This document shows, one piece after another, positions 42,124 to 52,507 of a stretch of DNA of 64,000 bases. The notes under the pieces are model-generated. The model was not told the DNA's origin. It did not search any database and was given only the letters and a program-made list of their open reading frames with translations. The DNA is from Oscillospiraceae bacterium. GTDB taxonomy: Bacteria; Bacillota; Clostridia; Oscillospirales; Ruminococcaceae. Both the position numbers and the translations under genes were made by a program. Position 1 is the first letter of the stretch. The number at the start of each line of letters is the position of its first letter. Where the stretch lies: contig SFLS01000001.1 in assembly GCA_004554485.1 (NCBI GenBank), positions 34,354 to 98,353 of the forward strand, read 5' to 3'.

Positions 42124-43155
42124 ATGAAGTTTAAAAAAAGTTTGGCGATCATTCTTTGCGTAATGATGCTTGCCACAGTTTTGGCCGGCTGCGGGTCCAA
42201 TCCTACGGAGAATCAAGGGGAAGACTCTCCCACCAAAAATTACATTCTCCGTCTGGGCACTGACGCCGTCGGCGGGACTGCCAACACCGCACTGGAAGCC
42301 ATGAGCGCTGTGGTAAACCAAAACACCGATATGAAGACTTCTACTGTTGTTACAACCGGTGCGGTTGAAATCATCAACCTCATCAACAGCGGTGAACTGG
42401 AAGGCGGCTATGCCGGAACAATTAACCTCATCCAGGCACTGAACGGTGAAGCTCCCTTCAGCGGCAAAGTCCCCATGGAGGCCATGTGTCAGGGCTTTGG
42501 CTTTGTCTCCTGGATGCTGCCCGTTATCACTACCGCAGATAAGAATATCAACTCCTACGAAGATCTCGTCGGCAAAACGGTCGCGTTCCCCCAGCAGGGT
42601 TCCGCCTCCGCAGAGGTCATGAAGATCCTGTTTGAGTGCTATGGCATCTACGATAAGGTAAACATTGAGTATTTCGGCTGGAGTGATGGCTGGGAGGCGC
42701 TGAAAGACGGACGAGTGGATGCTGCCTGCGGTTCCTGGGCAAACGGCATTGCCGCTTCCGGTATCGTTGAGCTGTGCACCACCCGCGACCTCGTCATCCT
42801 GCCGATGTCTGAAGAAGTTGGCAAAATGCTGGGCGAGTGCAACGATGGTATTGCCTATCAGGGCATGACTTCCGAAAATGATTCTTCCATCCCAGAGGGT
42901 GAAGTTCGCTATGCTGCCCGCAACTCCGGTGTTGTTATCTTCAACGCCAAAGTCAGCGAGGATGCTGTTTATGCCTTTACCAAAGCCTGCATTGATAACG
43001 TGGATGCTCTGGGCAACATTTCTCAGGATCTGAAGGTCCTGAAGGACTATATGAGCAGCGTCTGCGTTGAATCGATTCCTTTTCACCCCGGCGCTGCCAA
43101 GGCTCTAAAGGAAGCCGGCCTATGGGAAGACCGTTTTATCGTTTATGGCGAATAA
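42124..43155 (+). CDS. TAXI family TRAP transporter solute-binding lipoprotein
   Basis: A 343-residue substrate-binding protein with a lipoprotein signal peptide (lipobox LAGC, Cys23) followed by a TAXI-type fold (LGTDAVGGTANTALEAMSAVV near 45-65; VAFPQQGSASAEVMKILFECY). TAXI proteins deliver organic anions, often dicarboxylates or glutamate-like acids, to a TRAP permease driven by an ion gradient. AAGGAGG lies before the ATG at 42124; an upstream in-frame start is less likely. First gene of a four-gene island operon. Codon use is distinctly lower in GC than in the rest of the window. Confidence 0.93.
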   Translation: MKFKKSLAIILCVMMLATVLAGCGSNPTENQGEDSPTKNYILRLGTDAVGGTANTALEAMSAVVNQNTDMKTSTVVTTGAVEIINLINSGELEGGYAGTINLIQALNGEAPFSGKVPMEAMCQGFGFVSWMLPVITTADKNINSYEDLVGKTVAFPQQGSASAEVMKILFECYGIYDKVNIEYFGWSDGWEALKDGRVDAACGSWANGIAASGIVELCTTRDLVILPMSEEVGKMLGECNDGIAYQGMTSENDSSIPEGEVRYAARNSGVVIFNAKVSEDAVYAFTKACIDNVDALGNISQDLKVLKDYMSSVCVESIPFHPGAAKALKEAGLWEDRFIVYGE

Positions 43156-43249
43156 TCGGTAATCAGTCCCTTGTCTCATCCGCTTGCCCCTGCTCCGGCT
43201 GTTATTGGCAGGAACAGGGGCAGTCCTGCTTTCTATGGAGGAAAAACAA

Positions 43250-45172
43250 ATGTCTGACACGATTCAGAAAACAAAGTCGGTCAAGATCATTGATTCCATT
43301 ATTGCGGTCGTTGCCGCAGTTCTTGGCATTTACCATTTTCTATCTGCGCGATGGACGGTCACCAGCTCTTACCGGCATATTATGATCCACTTCCTGGGGT
43401 GCTTTATCATTCTGTTTCTGATGACGCTCCGCATTCCGGCTGCAAAAACAAAAAATAAAATATCCAATGTGCTGTGCGTCATCTGTACGGTGGCCATGGT
43501 TATTGATACCATCTATATTTATATCAACCACGATAAGTTCCTTGAGGCGATGGGCAACTACTCTACCGGTCAGATCGTTTCGGGTGCCATTTATCTGTTG
43601 ATCTTCCTCATTGCTACCTATATGGCCTGGGGAAAAGTGATCCCAATCATTGTTGTCATCATCCTGTTGTACGGCTATCTCGGACCGCATCTGCCCGGTT
43701 TTCTGTATCATGGTGGCCTCAGCATCAAGCGCCTGATCACCTACTCCACCACCAATTTCACCGGCGTATTCGGTATGCTGGGGCAAATCACTGCCAACAC
43801 CATCATCCTGTTTTCGCTGTTTGCCGGCATGATGTCCGCTTTTGGTGCACTGGAAAGTATTATGAATGTAGCCATGTCCGCCAGTGGAAAAGTCCGTTCC
43901 GGCGGCGCACAGGTGGCAGTTATCGCCTCCGGTCTCATTGGTTCGGTTACCGGTTCGGTAGCCGCTAACATCTCGATGACCGGTTCCGTTTCTATTCCGC
44001 TTATGAAAAAACGCGGCTATCCGTCTGAGTTTGCTGCTGCCTGTGAATCGGCAGCCTCCACCGGCGGGGCCATTCTGCCGCCAGTGATGAATGCCGCAGC
44101 ATTCATTATTGCCAGCTGGACCAACACGCCATATATCAAGATCGTTGTGCTGGGCATCACTCCCGCTATCCTATATTACCTTGGCATTGCCCTTTCGGTC
44201 TACATCAAGGCCATCAAGCTGGGGGATGAAAAGGTGGTAGATGACTCCCTACCCAAGTTCCGGGATGCTGCCGGGGAATTCTTTATCTACATCATCCCAC
44301 TCATCGTACTGATCATTTTTCTTGTAAAGAATTATTCGGCACAGCTTTCGTTGTTTTATGCCATTATCGCCATGATGCTGGTCGGTCTGTTCAAGCAGTT
44401 TCATAAAGGCATGCCAGTACTGCAGTCCCTGAAAAATTTCATCATAAAGGTTTATCAGGGCTTCCGCGACGGAGCAAAAACATGTGCAAGCATTTCAGTC
44501 GTTCTCGGCGTTATGGGTATCGTGGTCCAGATTCTTACCGCAACCGGCCTGCCCTCCAAAATCTCACAGTTTGTCACCACCTCGGCAGGCAATAACCTGT
44601 TCTTGTTGGGCATTTTGGTTGCCATCAGCTGCCTTGTTTTCGGTATGGGCATGCCGGCCGCCCCTGCTTATGTTCTTTGTGCACTGCTTGGCGCCCCTGC
44701 TCTCACCAGCTTTGGCGTTCCGCTGCTGGCTGCTCACTTCTTTGTCTTTTATTACGGAGAAATGTCTGCCGTCACCCCGCCCGTTGCTATTGGCTGTTTG
44801 GTCGCCTCCGGTATGGCCAAGGCAGATTTTATGAAGACATGCCTGACTTCCATACGCCTTGCCATCGCCGGTTTCGTTCTTCCGTTCATGTTCCTGTTCC
44901 GACCCGAGATCCTGTTTGGCATGGGAACGGTCGCTGAATGGGCCTGGGCAACATTGATGGTTATTGTGTTCCTATTCACATTCATTTTAACCTGCGAAAA
45001 TTTCTTCCTGGAAAAGCTGACGGTATTGGAGCGCATGCTTGCCGCACTGGCTTGTCTTGCCTGCATTATCCCTGTCTATGTACTGGATTTTGCGGGATTG
45101 ATTCTGGCGGCTGCCGTAATCTTGCTGCATATTGCACGCCACCGGCGCAGCAAAACACCGGCCATTGCTTAA
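43250..45172 (+). CDS. TRAP transporter permease, fused DctQM (TAXI-associated)
   Basis: A 640-residue integral membrane protein combining the four-helix DctQ part (about residues 15-130) and the many-helix DctM part. Signature segments include ASGLIGSVTGSVAANISMTG and ESAASTGGAILPPVMNAAAF, typical of TAXI-type fused permeases. It is the partner of the lipoprotein just upstream. The start MSDTIQKTK at 43250 is supported by ATGGAGG eight bases before it; the frame is open for 22 more codons upstream without a ribosome site. The substrate is unknown. Confidence 0.94.
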   Translation: MSDTIQKTKSVKIIDSIIAVVAAVLGIYHFLSARWTVTSSYRHIMIHFLGCFIILFLMTLRIPAAKTKNKISNVLCVICTVAMVIDTIYIYINHDKFLEAMGNYSTGQIVSGAIYLLIFLIATYMAWGKVIPIIVVIILLYGYLGPHLPGFLYHGGLSIKRLITYSTTNFTGVFGMLGQITANTIILFSLFAGMMSAFGALESIMNVAMSASGKVRSGGAQVAVIASGLIGSVTGSVAANISMTGSVSIPLMKKRGYPSEFAAACESAASTGGAILPPVMNAAAFIIASWTNTPYIKIVVLGITPAILYYLGIALSVYIKAIKLGDEKVVDDSLPKFRDAAGEFFIYIIPLIVLIIFLVKNYSAQLSLFYAIIAMMLVGLFKQFHKGMPVLQSLKNFIIKVYQGFRDGAKTCASISVVLGVMGIVVQILTATGLPSKISQFVTTSAGNNLFLLGILVAISCLVFGMGMPAAPAYVLCALLGAPALTSFGVPLLAAHFFVFYYGEMSAVTPPVAIGCLVASGMAKADFMKTCLTSIRLAIAGFVLPFMFLFRPEILFGMGTVAEWAWATLMVIVFLFTFILTCENFFLEKLTVLERMLAALACLACIIPVYVLDFAGLILAAAVILLHIARHRRSKTPAIA

Positions 45173-45191
45173 AGAAAAGAGGGATCCATTC

Positions 45192-46430
45192 ATGCAAGAA
45201 AAAAACATTTATATCTGTGCAACCATGGATACCAAGGGCGAAGAAGCCATGTATCTCAAGCAGCAGATCGAGGCCTGCGGTAACCGTGCTTATATCATTG
45301 ATATCGCACTGCGCGCTACCCCCAAGCAGTATTCCGTTGACTATACTCAGGAGCAGGTCGCTGCCGGTGCAATGGTTCCCTTTTCCACCGTTCTGGAAAC
45401 AAGTCTGCGTTCAGAAGCAAGCAAATACATGGTGACAGGTCTCACTGTCCTGATCAAGCATCTGCTGGCTGAGGGCAAGCTGGATGGAATCATCTCGCTG
45501 GGCGGAAGCGGCGGCACCACCATCGCCACCGGTGCGATGCAGCAGCTTCCCATGGGTATCCCCAAGGTAGCAATCGGTACGATGGCGAGCGGCAATACGC
45601 TGCCTTATGTGCAGGGTCAGGATATTCTGCTCATTAACTCGGTCGTGGATATCCAAAGTCTCAATTTCATGAGTACCTACATCCTCACCGAAGCCGCTCA
45701 TATCATCGACTGCATGGCACGGATGCCCAAATTAGCTCTAAACAAAAAAAAGTGTATTGCCATTACCTGCTTTGGCGTGACAACCCCCTGCGTACAGCGC
45801 TGCCGGGAATTGCTGGAGGAGATGGGATTTGAGATTCTTATTTTCCATGCGCGCGGCGTTTCCGGCGGAAAAATCATGGAAAAGATGATCGAAGAAGACT
45901 ATTTCTGCGGTGTTCTGGATGTCACTACCACCGAACTGATTGATGAGATTGCCGGTGGGGCCTACGTGGTAGGTCCCAACCGTCTACGGGCGGCCGTCAA
46001 AAAGGATCTGCCCTATGTTGTGGTTCCCGGAGCGACCGACATGATCAATATCGGCCCGGAAGAATATCTGAAGCCGGAACAGGAAGGCCATATTCGGTAC
46101 TATCACAACAACAGCAGTCTGTTGAAACTTCGTTCCAATGAACGGGAGGTTAAACAGCTTGCCCAGCTGTTTGCCGATCGGCTGAAAGACAGCCGTGGCA
46201 ACACCAAGGTGATTGTTCCAACGCGGGGTTTTTCCGAGGTGGATAAGGCCGGAAATGTGTTTTATGACCCTAAAGCAGATGCTGCATTCACCAATGAATT
46301 GATCAGCAGTATGCCGGAAAATGTTCCGGTAATCTGCGTCGACCACCATATCAATGACCGCGAATTTGCAGAGATCCTGGTCAAGCAGCTTATGACCATG
46401 ATCAACTGGAAAGCAGTTATAAACGGATGA
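45192..46430 (+). CDS. Tm-1-like ATP-binding domain protein (UPF0261)
   Basis: A 412-residue cytosolic protein of the UPF0261 family, related to the N-terminal half of tomato Tm-1, with an N-terminal ICATMDTKGEEAMYL motif, a Gly-rich nucleotide-binding loop (ISLGGSGGTTIATGAMQ) and a late VPTRGFSEVDKAG. The family is thought to bind ATP; its reaction is unknown. AGAGGG precedes the ATG. It is followed 13 bases later by the gene for the TIM-barrel half. In plants and fungi these two parts form one polypeptide, so the two bacterial proteins are likely partners. Confidence 0.9.
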   Translation: MQEKNIYICATMDTKGEEAMYLKQQIEACGNRAYIIDIALRATPKQYSVDYTQEQVAAGAMVPFSTVLETSLRSEASKYMVTGLTVLIKHLLAEGKLDGIISLGGSGGTTIATGAMQQLPMGIPKVAIGTMASGNTLPYVQGQDILLINSVVDIQSLNFMSTYILTEAAHIIDCMARMPKLALNKKKCIAITCFGVTTPCVQRCRELLEEMGFEILIFHARGVSGGKIMEKMIEEDYFCGVLDVTTTELIDEIAGGAYVVGPNRLRAAVKKDLPYVVVPGATDMINIGPEEYLKPEQEGHIRYYHNNSSLLKLRSNEREVKQLAQLFADRLKDSRGNTKVIVPTRGFSEVDKAGNVFYDPKADAAFTNELISSMPENVPVICVDHHINDREFAEILVKQLMTMINWKAVING

Positions 46431-46443
46431 CTGGGAGGAAAAA

Positions 46444-47283
46444 ATGCAACAAGCAAACAAGATCCCTCGGGATGCGATTTTAAGGAAAATGAAACAAGAG
46501 ATCTCAAAAGGGATTCCCATTATCATAAGCGGTGCCGGTGTCGGCATTGTGGGACGTGTCATCGAAAAGTCCGGTGCGGATATGGCTGTCGTCTATAATT
46601 CCGGCTATTTCCGGATGAACGGGCACAGCTCCATTCTTGGCAATCTGCCGGTAGGGGATGCCAACCAAATCGTATACGAAATGGGGCGTGATCTCATTCT
46701 CCCGGTAACGCACGAACTTCCCGTTGCCGCAGGTGTCTTCTGCGTAGATCCCACACGCAACATGGACCGCTTTTTGGACAGCCTGGGAGAGCTCGGATAC
46801 TCCGGCGTCATCAATTACCCCACAGTCGGAAAATTCAGTGGAAAGTTCCGTCAGGAAATCGAGAGCGTCGACTTGGGATACCGCAGAGAAGCAGCGGTCA
46901 TGAAGCTTGCGCACGATAAGGGCTTTTTAACCATCGGGTACGTTTATACCGAAGAGGAAGCCCGCATTATGGTGCAGTCCGGCGTGGATATTCTGGCTGC
47001 TCACGCGGGTCTTACCTCCGGCGGTGATATCGGCGCTACCTGCGCCTGCTCTTTGGAAGAGTCGATTGCGCACACCCATAAGGTGCTTTCGGCCGGTCTG
47101 GATGAAAACCCTGATATCATTCCTCTTTGCCATGGCGGGGCTATTACCGGAGCGGCGGATTTTGAAAAAGTGTTTCAACAAACCTGCGCTTTAGGCTTCA
47201 TTGGCGCTTCCAGCATGGAGCGTATCCCGGTGGAAAACGCCATTCGGCAAACTGTTTTGGATTTTAAATCCATTCGCCGTTAA
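46444..47283 (+). CDS. PEP hydrolase-like TIM-barrel protein (Tm-1 C-terminal half homologue)
   Basis: A 279-residue TIM-barrel protein of the family labelled phosphoenolpyruvate hydrolase-like. Segments of the barrel include PIIISGAGVGIVGRVIEKSGADM, VIN-YPTVGKFSG, DILAAHAGLTSGGDIGA and IPLCHGGAITGAADFEKV; the glycine-rich ends would hold a phosphate. GGGAGG lies before the ATG. It follows the Tm-1-like ATP-binding protein with a 13-base gap and completes the island operon, ahead of a terminator at 47361-47406. The likely substrate is whatever the TAXI transporter imports. Confidence 0.88.
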   Translation: MQQANKIPRDAILRKMKQEISKGIPIIISGAGVGIVGRVIEKSGADMAVVYNSGYFRMNGHSSILGNLPVGDANQIVYEMGRDLILPVTHELPVAAGVFCVDPTRNMDRFLDSLGELGYSGVINYPTVGKFSGKFRQEIESVDLGYRREAAVMKLAHDKGFLTIGYVYTEEEARIMVQSGVDILAAHAGLTSGGDIGATCACSLEESIAHTHKVLSAGLDENPDIIPLCHGGAITGAADFEKVFQQTCALGFIGASSMERIPVENAIRQTVLDFKSIRR

Positions 47284-47360
47284 ATGCACCTCGGAAAAGG
47301 TAATTTGTGACGATCTCCGTTTTCCGTTACTCACAAAAAACGCCCTCACACAGAGAAAGT

Positions 47361-47406
47361 AAATCTCCGGTATGCAGTAATGCGAAAGCTCTATACCGGA
47401 GATTTT
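47361..47406 (+). terminator. Terminator of the island operon
   Basis: AAATCTCCGGTAT and ATACCGGAGATTT form a 13-bp stem around a 19-base loop, with TTT following. It lies between the last island gene and the right direct repeat. Confidence 0.85.
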
Positions 47407-47434
47407 CATATACGGTCTAAAAACTTTGCTGCTG

Positions 47435-47890
47435 TTATCTGCGGTGGCGGTACATCCGGGAGAGCCTCTCTTCCCCCTCGCCGCGGGCCATGCAGCAGAA
47501 TTCCCAGCCGTACCGCTCGTAAAAGCCGGTGTGGTCGGTCAGCAGGTACAGGGTCGGGATCCCCCGTTCGGCCATCTCCCCGCAGATCCGTTCCAGCAGC
47601 CGCCCGGCCAGTCCCTGCCCGCGGCAGTCCGGCTCCACATAGACGGCGCAGACGTTGGGGGCAAGGTCCGGCCGGTCGTGAAAATCATTTTGAATGACCC
47701 CCAGCCCGCCGACGATCCGCTCCCCCTGTACCGCGATGAGCCATTGCGGCACCGCTGCGCCGCCCATCAGGCTCTGACGCATACTTTCGGTGTAGGCCTC
47801 CAGCGGAATCCCCCATTTTTGGTGGAACCATGCCGCCGCCTGCTCCAGCCGGCGGGGCTGCTCGGCGATCAGGATCAGCTGCTCTTTCAT
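47435..47890 (-). CDS. GNAT family N-acetyltransferase (intact copy)
   Basis: A 151-residue acetyltransferase of the GNAT fold, which transfers acetyl from acetyl-CoA to an amine. The acetyl-CoA motif A is clear (VYVEPDCRGQGLAGRLLERI, near 86-105), preceded by QNDFHDRPDLAPNVC and followed by TDHTGFYERYGWEF. GGAG lies before the ATG. Its last 39 or so codons are duplicated at 41676-41809, and the C-terminal residues differ between the copies, so the right island junction has rewritten the end of this gene. Substrate unknown. Confidence 0.92.
   Translation of the reverse strand: MKEQLILIAEQPRRLEQAAAWFHQKWGIPLEAYTESMRQSLMGGAAVPQWLIAVQGERIVGGLGVIQNDFHDRPDLAPNVCAVYVEPDCRGQGLAGRLLERICGEMAERGIPTLYLLTDHTGFYERYGWEFCCMARGEGEERLSRMYRHRR
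47442..47559. repeat. 118-base direct repeat, right copy
   Basis: Same orientation as 41692-41809, with two mismatches. This copy lies inside the intact GNAT gene at its 3' end. Confidence 0.93.
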
Positions 47891-47908
47891 TGCGATCTCT
47901 CCTTTTGA

Positions 47909-48931
47909 TTATACAAAGTAATAATTGACGTCCCAGGCCGGCAGGCAGGGGTAACGCAGATACACCCGGTAATCCGGGCAAAGGGCCATAACCTGCAGCG
48001 GCAGCCGGAACAGGTCCTCCGCCCGGTGGTAGGCGGAGACCAGCAGCTTGGGGCGGCAGCGGCGCAGCGTTTTCTGCATCCCGGCCAGCGCCGCGCTCTC
48101 CTGCCCCTCCACGTCAATCTTGACATAACTGACCGGCTGCCCGCACAGGATATTATCGACGCTGTCCCATTCCACCAAAGTCCCCTGCGGGGCCAACCGG
48201 GAACCGCGCCCCGCTGCCCCCGCGAGAGGCAGCCGGGCATAGCGGCTGTACGCCCCCAGCCGGTACAGCACGCAGTCGTGCAGACCGGCGGTATTCTGCT
48301 CCAGCCGGGCAAAACTCTCCGGGTCCGGCTCCAGGGCCGTGATACTCCGCCACGTCCCGGCCTGCCCGATGAATTCCGCAATCGTATCCCCGGTGTAGGC
48401 CCCCAGGTCCAGGTAGCGCTCCTCCCCCGTCAGGCACAGGATATTGCGCCAGGCCTCCTCCGGTTCGGTCTGGCAATCCAGCAGCGGCGCGATTTTTCCG
48501 GTCAGCTTGTATTCCACCACCTGACGCAGTACCCGGCGGGACTGCTCATCCGCCAGTATGCCGTAAACCTGCTCCAGTTCCTTTCTGTGCCGGGCCGCGT
48601 ATTCCATGGTGAAGAGCTGCTTCCCCGCTACCGGCACGTCGGGGGCATACAGTTTCTGCTCGGCTGCCAGCGCCGCGATCTGTGCCATCACCTCCCGGCG
48701 ATGGGTGCCAAAGCAGAGCAGCACCACCATCTCACCGTACCGCTCCCGGGCCGTGCGGTAGTCGGTCACCTCGTAACCCGCAAACCGCTGCCCCCGTACA
48801 AAGCCCAAGCTGGCAAACACCCCCTGCACCGGGATCTCCCTCTTATCCAGCTCGGTCAGTATTTTTTCGGCGCCATCCCCCATCCCGTACAGCAGGATGG
48901 GCTTTTTTGTTTCTTTCAGTTTCTGCCACAT
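47909..48931 (-). CDS. FkbM family methyltransferase
   Basis: A 340-residue protein. The first third (about 1-110) is a nucleotide-binding-like domain (ILLYGMGDGAEKILTEL); the FkbM SAM-dependent methyltransferase domain follows with motif I RYLDLGAYTGDTIAEF (near 172-187), ALEPDPESFARLEQN, and YVKIDVEGQESAALAGM. Family members methylate hydroxyls of sugars or polyketides, often in surface glycan synthesis. No other glycan genes are next to it, so the acceptor is unknown. The ATG at 48931 has AAAGGAGGA upstream. It is transcribed toward the GNAT gene, 18 bases away. Confidence 0.9.
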   Translation of the reverse strand: MWQKLKETKKPILLYGMGDGAEKILTELDKREIPVQGVFASLGFVRGQRFAGYEVTDYRTARERYGEMVVLLCFGTHRREVMAQIAALAAEQKLYAPDVPVAGKQLFTMEYAARHRKELEQVYGILADEQSRRVLRQVVEYKLTGKIAPLLDCQTEPEEAWRNILCLTGEERYLDLGAYTGDTIAEFIGQAGTWRSITALEPDPESFARLEQNTAGLHDCVLYRLGAYSRYARLPLAGAAGRGSRLAPQGTLVEWDSVDNILCGQPVSYVKIDVEGQESAALAGMQKTLRRCRPKLLVSAYHRAEDLFRLPLQVMALCPDYRVYLRYPCLPAWDVNYYFV

Positions 48932-48971
48932 GGCGCTCCTCCTTTGCCTTTTCTGCAGCCGGCCGGATTAA

Positions 48972-49032
48972 GGGGCCCCGCGCGCGTATCCGCGCGTCCC
49001 CCGCGCCCCCAGGGGGCGCGGGGCGGGGCCCC
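48972..49032 (-). repeat. GC-rich multi-hairpin element, copy C
   Basis: GGGGCCCCGC and GCGGGGCCCC form a 10-bp closing stem around two hairpins: CGCGCG-TATC-CGCGCG and a 12-bp CCCCGCGCCCCC stem. It lies in the untranslated leader of the FkbM gene, between a TACAAT (49064-49059) and the ribosome site. Its plan is close to copies A, D and E but with one hairpin fewer and no GNA loop. Confidence 0.6.
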
Positions 49033-49121
49033 TGCCCTCTGTCGGCTTGTACCACCCCATTGTACCACACCGCTGCCGCGAGGGGAACGCCGCCGTTCAC
49101 AAAAAATTTGCAATTCAGTTT

Positions 49122-49148
49122 ATATAATTTGCTTGACAAAATTTATAT
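49122..49148 (+). promoter_or_regulatory. Dyad straddling the -35 box of the RHH-clpB-htpG operon
   Basis: ATATAA (49122-49127) and TTATAT (49143-49148) are symmetric about the TTGACA at 49133-49138. A ribbon-helix-helix repressor binding here would block the promoter, consistent with autoregulation by the first gene. Confidence 0.45.
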
Positions 49149-49161
49149 TTCGGATTACAAT
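49133..49161 (+). promoter_or_regulatory. Promoter of the RHH-clpB-htpG operon
   Basis: TTGACA, a 17-base spacer, then TACAAT: near-perfect sigma-A sequence, 28 bases before the start codon. No CIRCE (HrcA) or CtsR-type repeat was found nearby. Confidence 0.88.
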
Positions 49162-49189
49162 TAGTGCGAAGCTGGGAAAGGAGGCCGCC

Positions 49190-49849
49190 ATGAAAAAAAC
49201 AGTCTACTCTCTCGTCCTCTCGGAGGACGTTATCCGCGAAGTGGATAAGCTGGCCTACCAAAGCGGCACCAACCGCAGCAATATGGTCAATCAGATTTTG
49301 GCGGAATACGTCAGCCTGATCACCCCGGAAAAGCGGATGAGCCATCTGCTGGCCGAGGTGCGCCGCCATTTTGCCGAAGCCGCCGGCTTCCAGCTGCCGG
49401 AGGGCGGCTCCGCCGGGATGATGAACCTGCGCACTGCGCTGCGCTACAAGTATAACCCCACCGTCCGGTACTGTCTGGAGCTTTCCCGCGACAACAACTC
49501 CATCGGGACCCTGCGGGTCTCGCTGCGGACCCAGAATATGCAGCTCATCCTGCGGATGATGGACTTCTACAACCTGTGGGACGCCGTGGAAAAAATATTC
49601 ATCGGGCCGCAAAACAGCATCATCGAGGGGGAACGCTATTACCGGGTGCTGATGCTGCAGTCCGCTGTCCCGCAGGGATACCTGCTGGGCAGCGAGGCGC
49701 TGGGAAACCTGCTGGCCGACTACATTACCACCTTTGACGCAGCGTTAAAGCTATTTTTTGCCGAACAGGAACCGCTGTCCCGTGCCACGCGCGGCAAGAT
49801 CGAGCGGCTGTACCGGGACTATACCGAGCGGCAGGGCGTGGCCGTATAA
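49190..49849 (+). CDS. Ribbon-helix-helix domain protein upstream of clpB
   Basis: A 219-residue protein. The first ~45 residues form a CopG/MetJ-like ribbon-helix-helix (KKTVYSLVLSEDVIREVDKL then TNRSNMVNQILAEYV): a short basic strand and two helices. The remaining ~170 residues are not a family I recognise, with a helical, charged C-terminus (ATRGKIERLYRDYTERQ). AAAGGAGG lies before the ATG. It is 45 bases ahead of clpB with no terminator between, so it probably regulates the clpB-htpG operon it belongs to. That control is inferred from gene order. Confidence 0.8.
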   Translation: MKKTVYSLVLSEDVIREVDKLAYQSGTNRSNMVNQILAEYVSLITPEKRMSHLLAEVRRHFAEAAGFQLPEGGSAGMMNLRTALRYKYNPTVRYCLELSRDNNSIGTLRVSLRTQNMQLILRMMDFYNLWDAVEKIFIGPQNSIIEGERYYRVLMLQSAVPQGYLLGSEALGNLLADYITTFDAALKLFFAEQEPLSRATRGKIERLYRDYTERQGVAV

Positions 49850-49894
49850 CGGCTGCGCTGCATCCCGCCCAATCCATGAAGAGGAGGAAACGCT

Positions 49895-52486
<2,592 letters not shown>

Positions 52487-52507
52487 GAATAAAAGGAGCC
52501 GAATACC

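Noticed and set aside
41575..47600. Integrase, transposase, tRNA attachment site or terminal inverted repeats for the island
   Set aside because: None could be found. The only border feature is the 118-base direct repeat of the GNAT end.
49081..49190. CIRCE or CtsR operator ahead of the clpB operon
   Set aside because: No TTAGCACTC/GAGTGCTAA repeat and no tandem GGTCAAA heptads are present.
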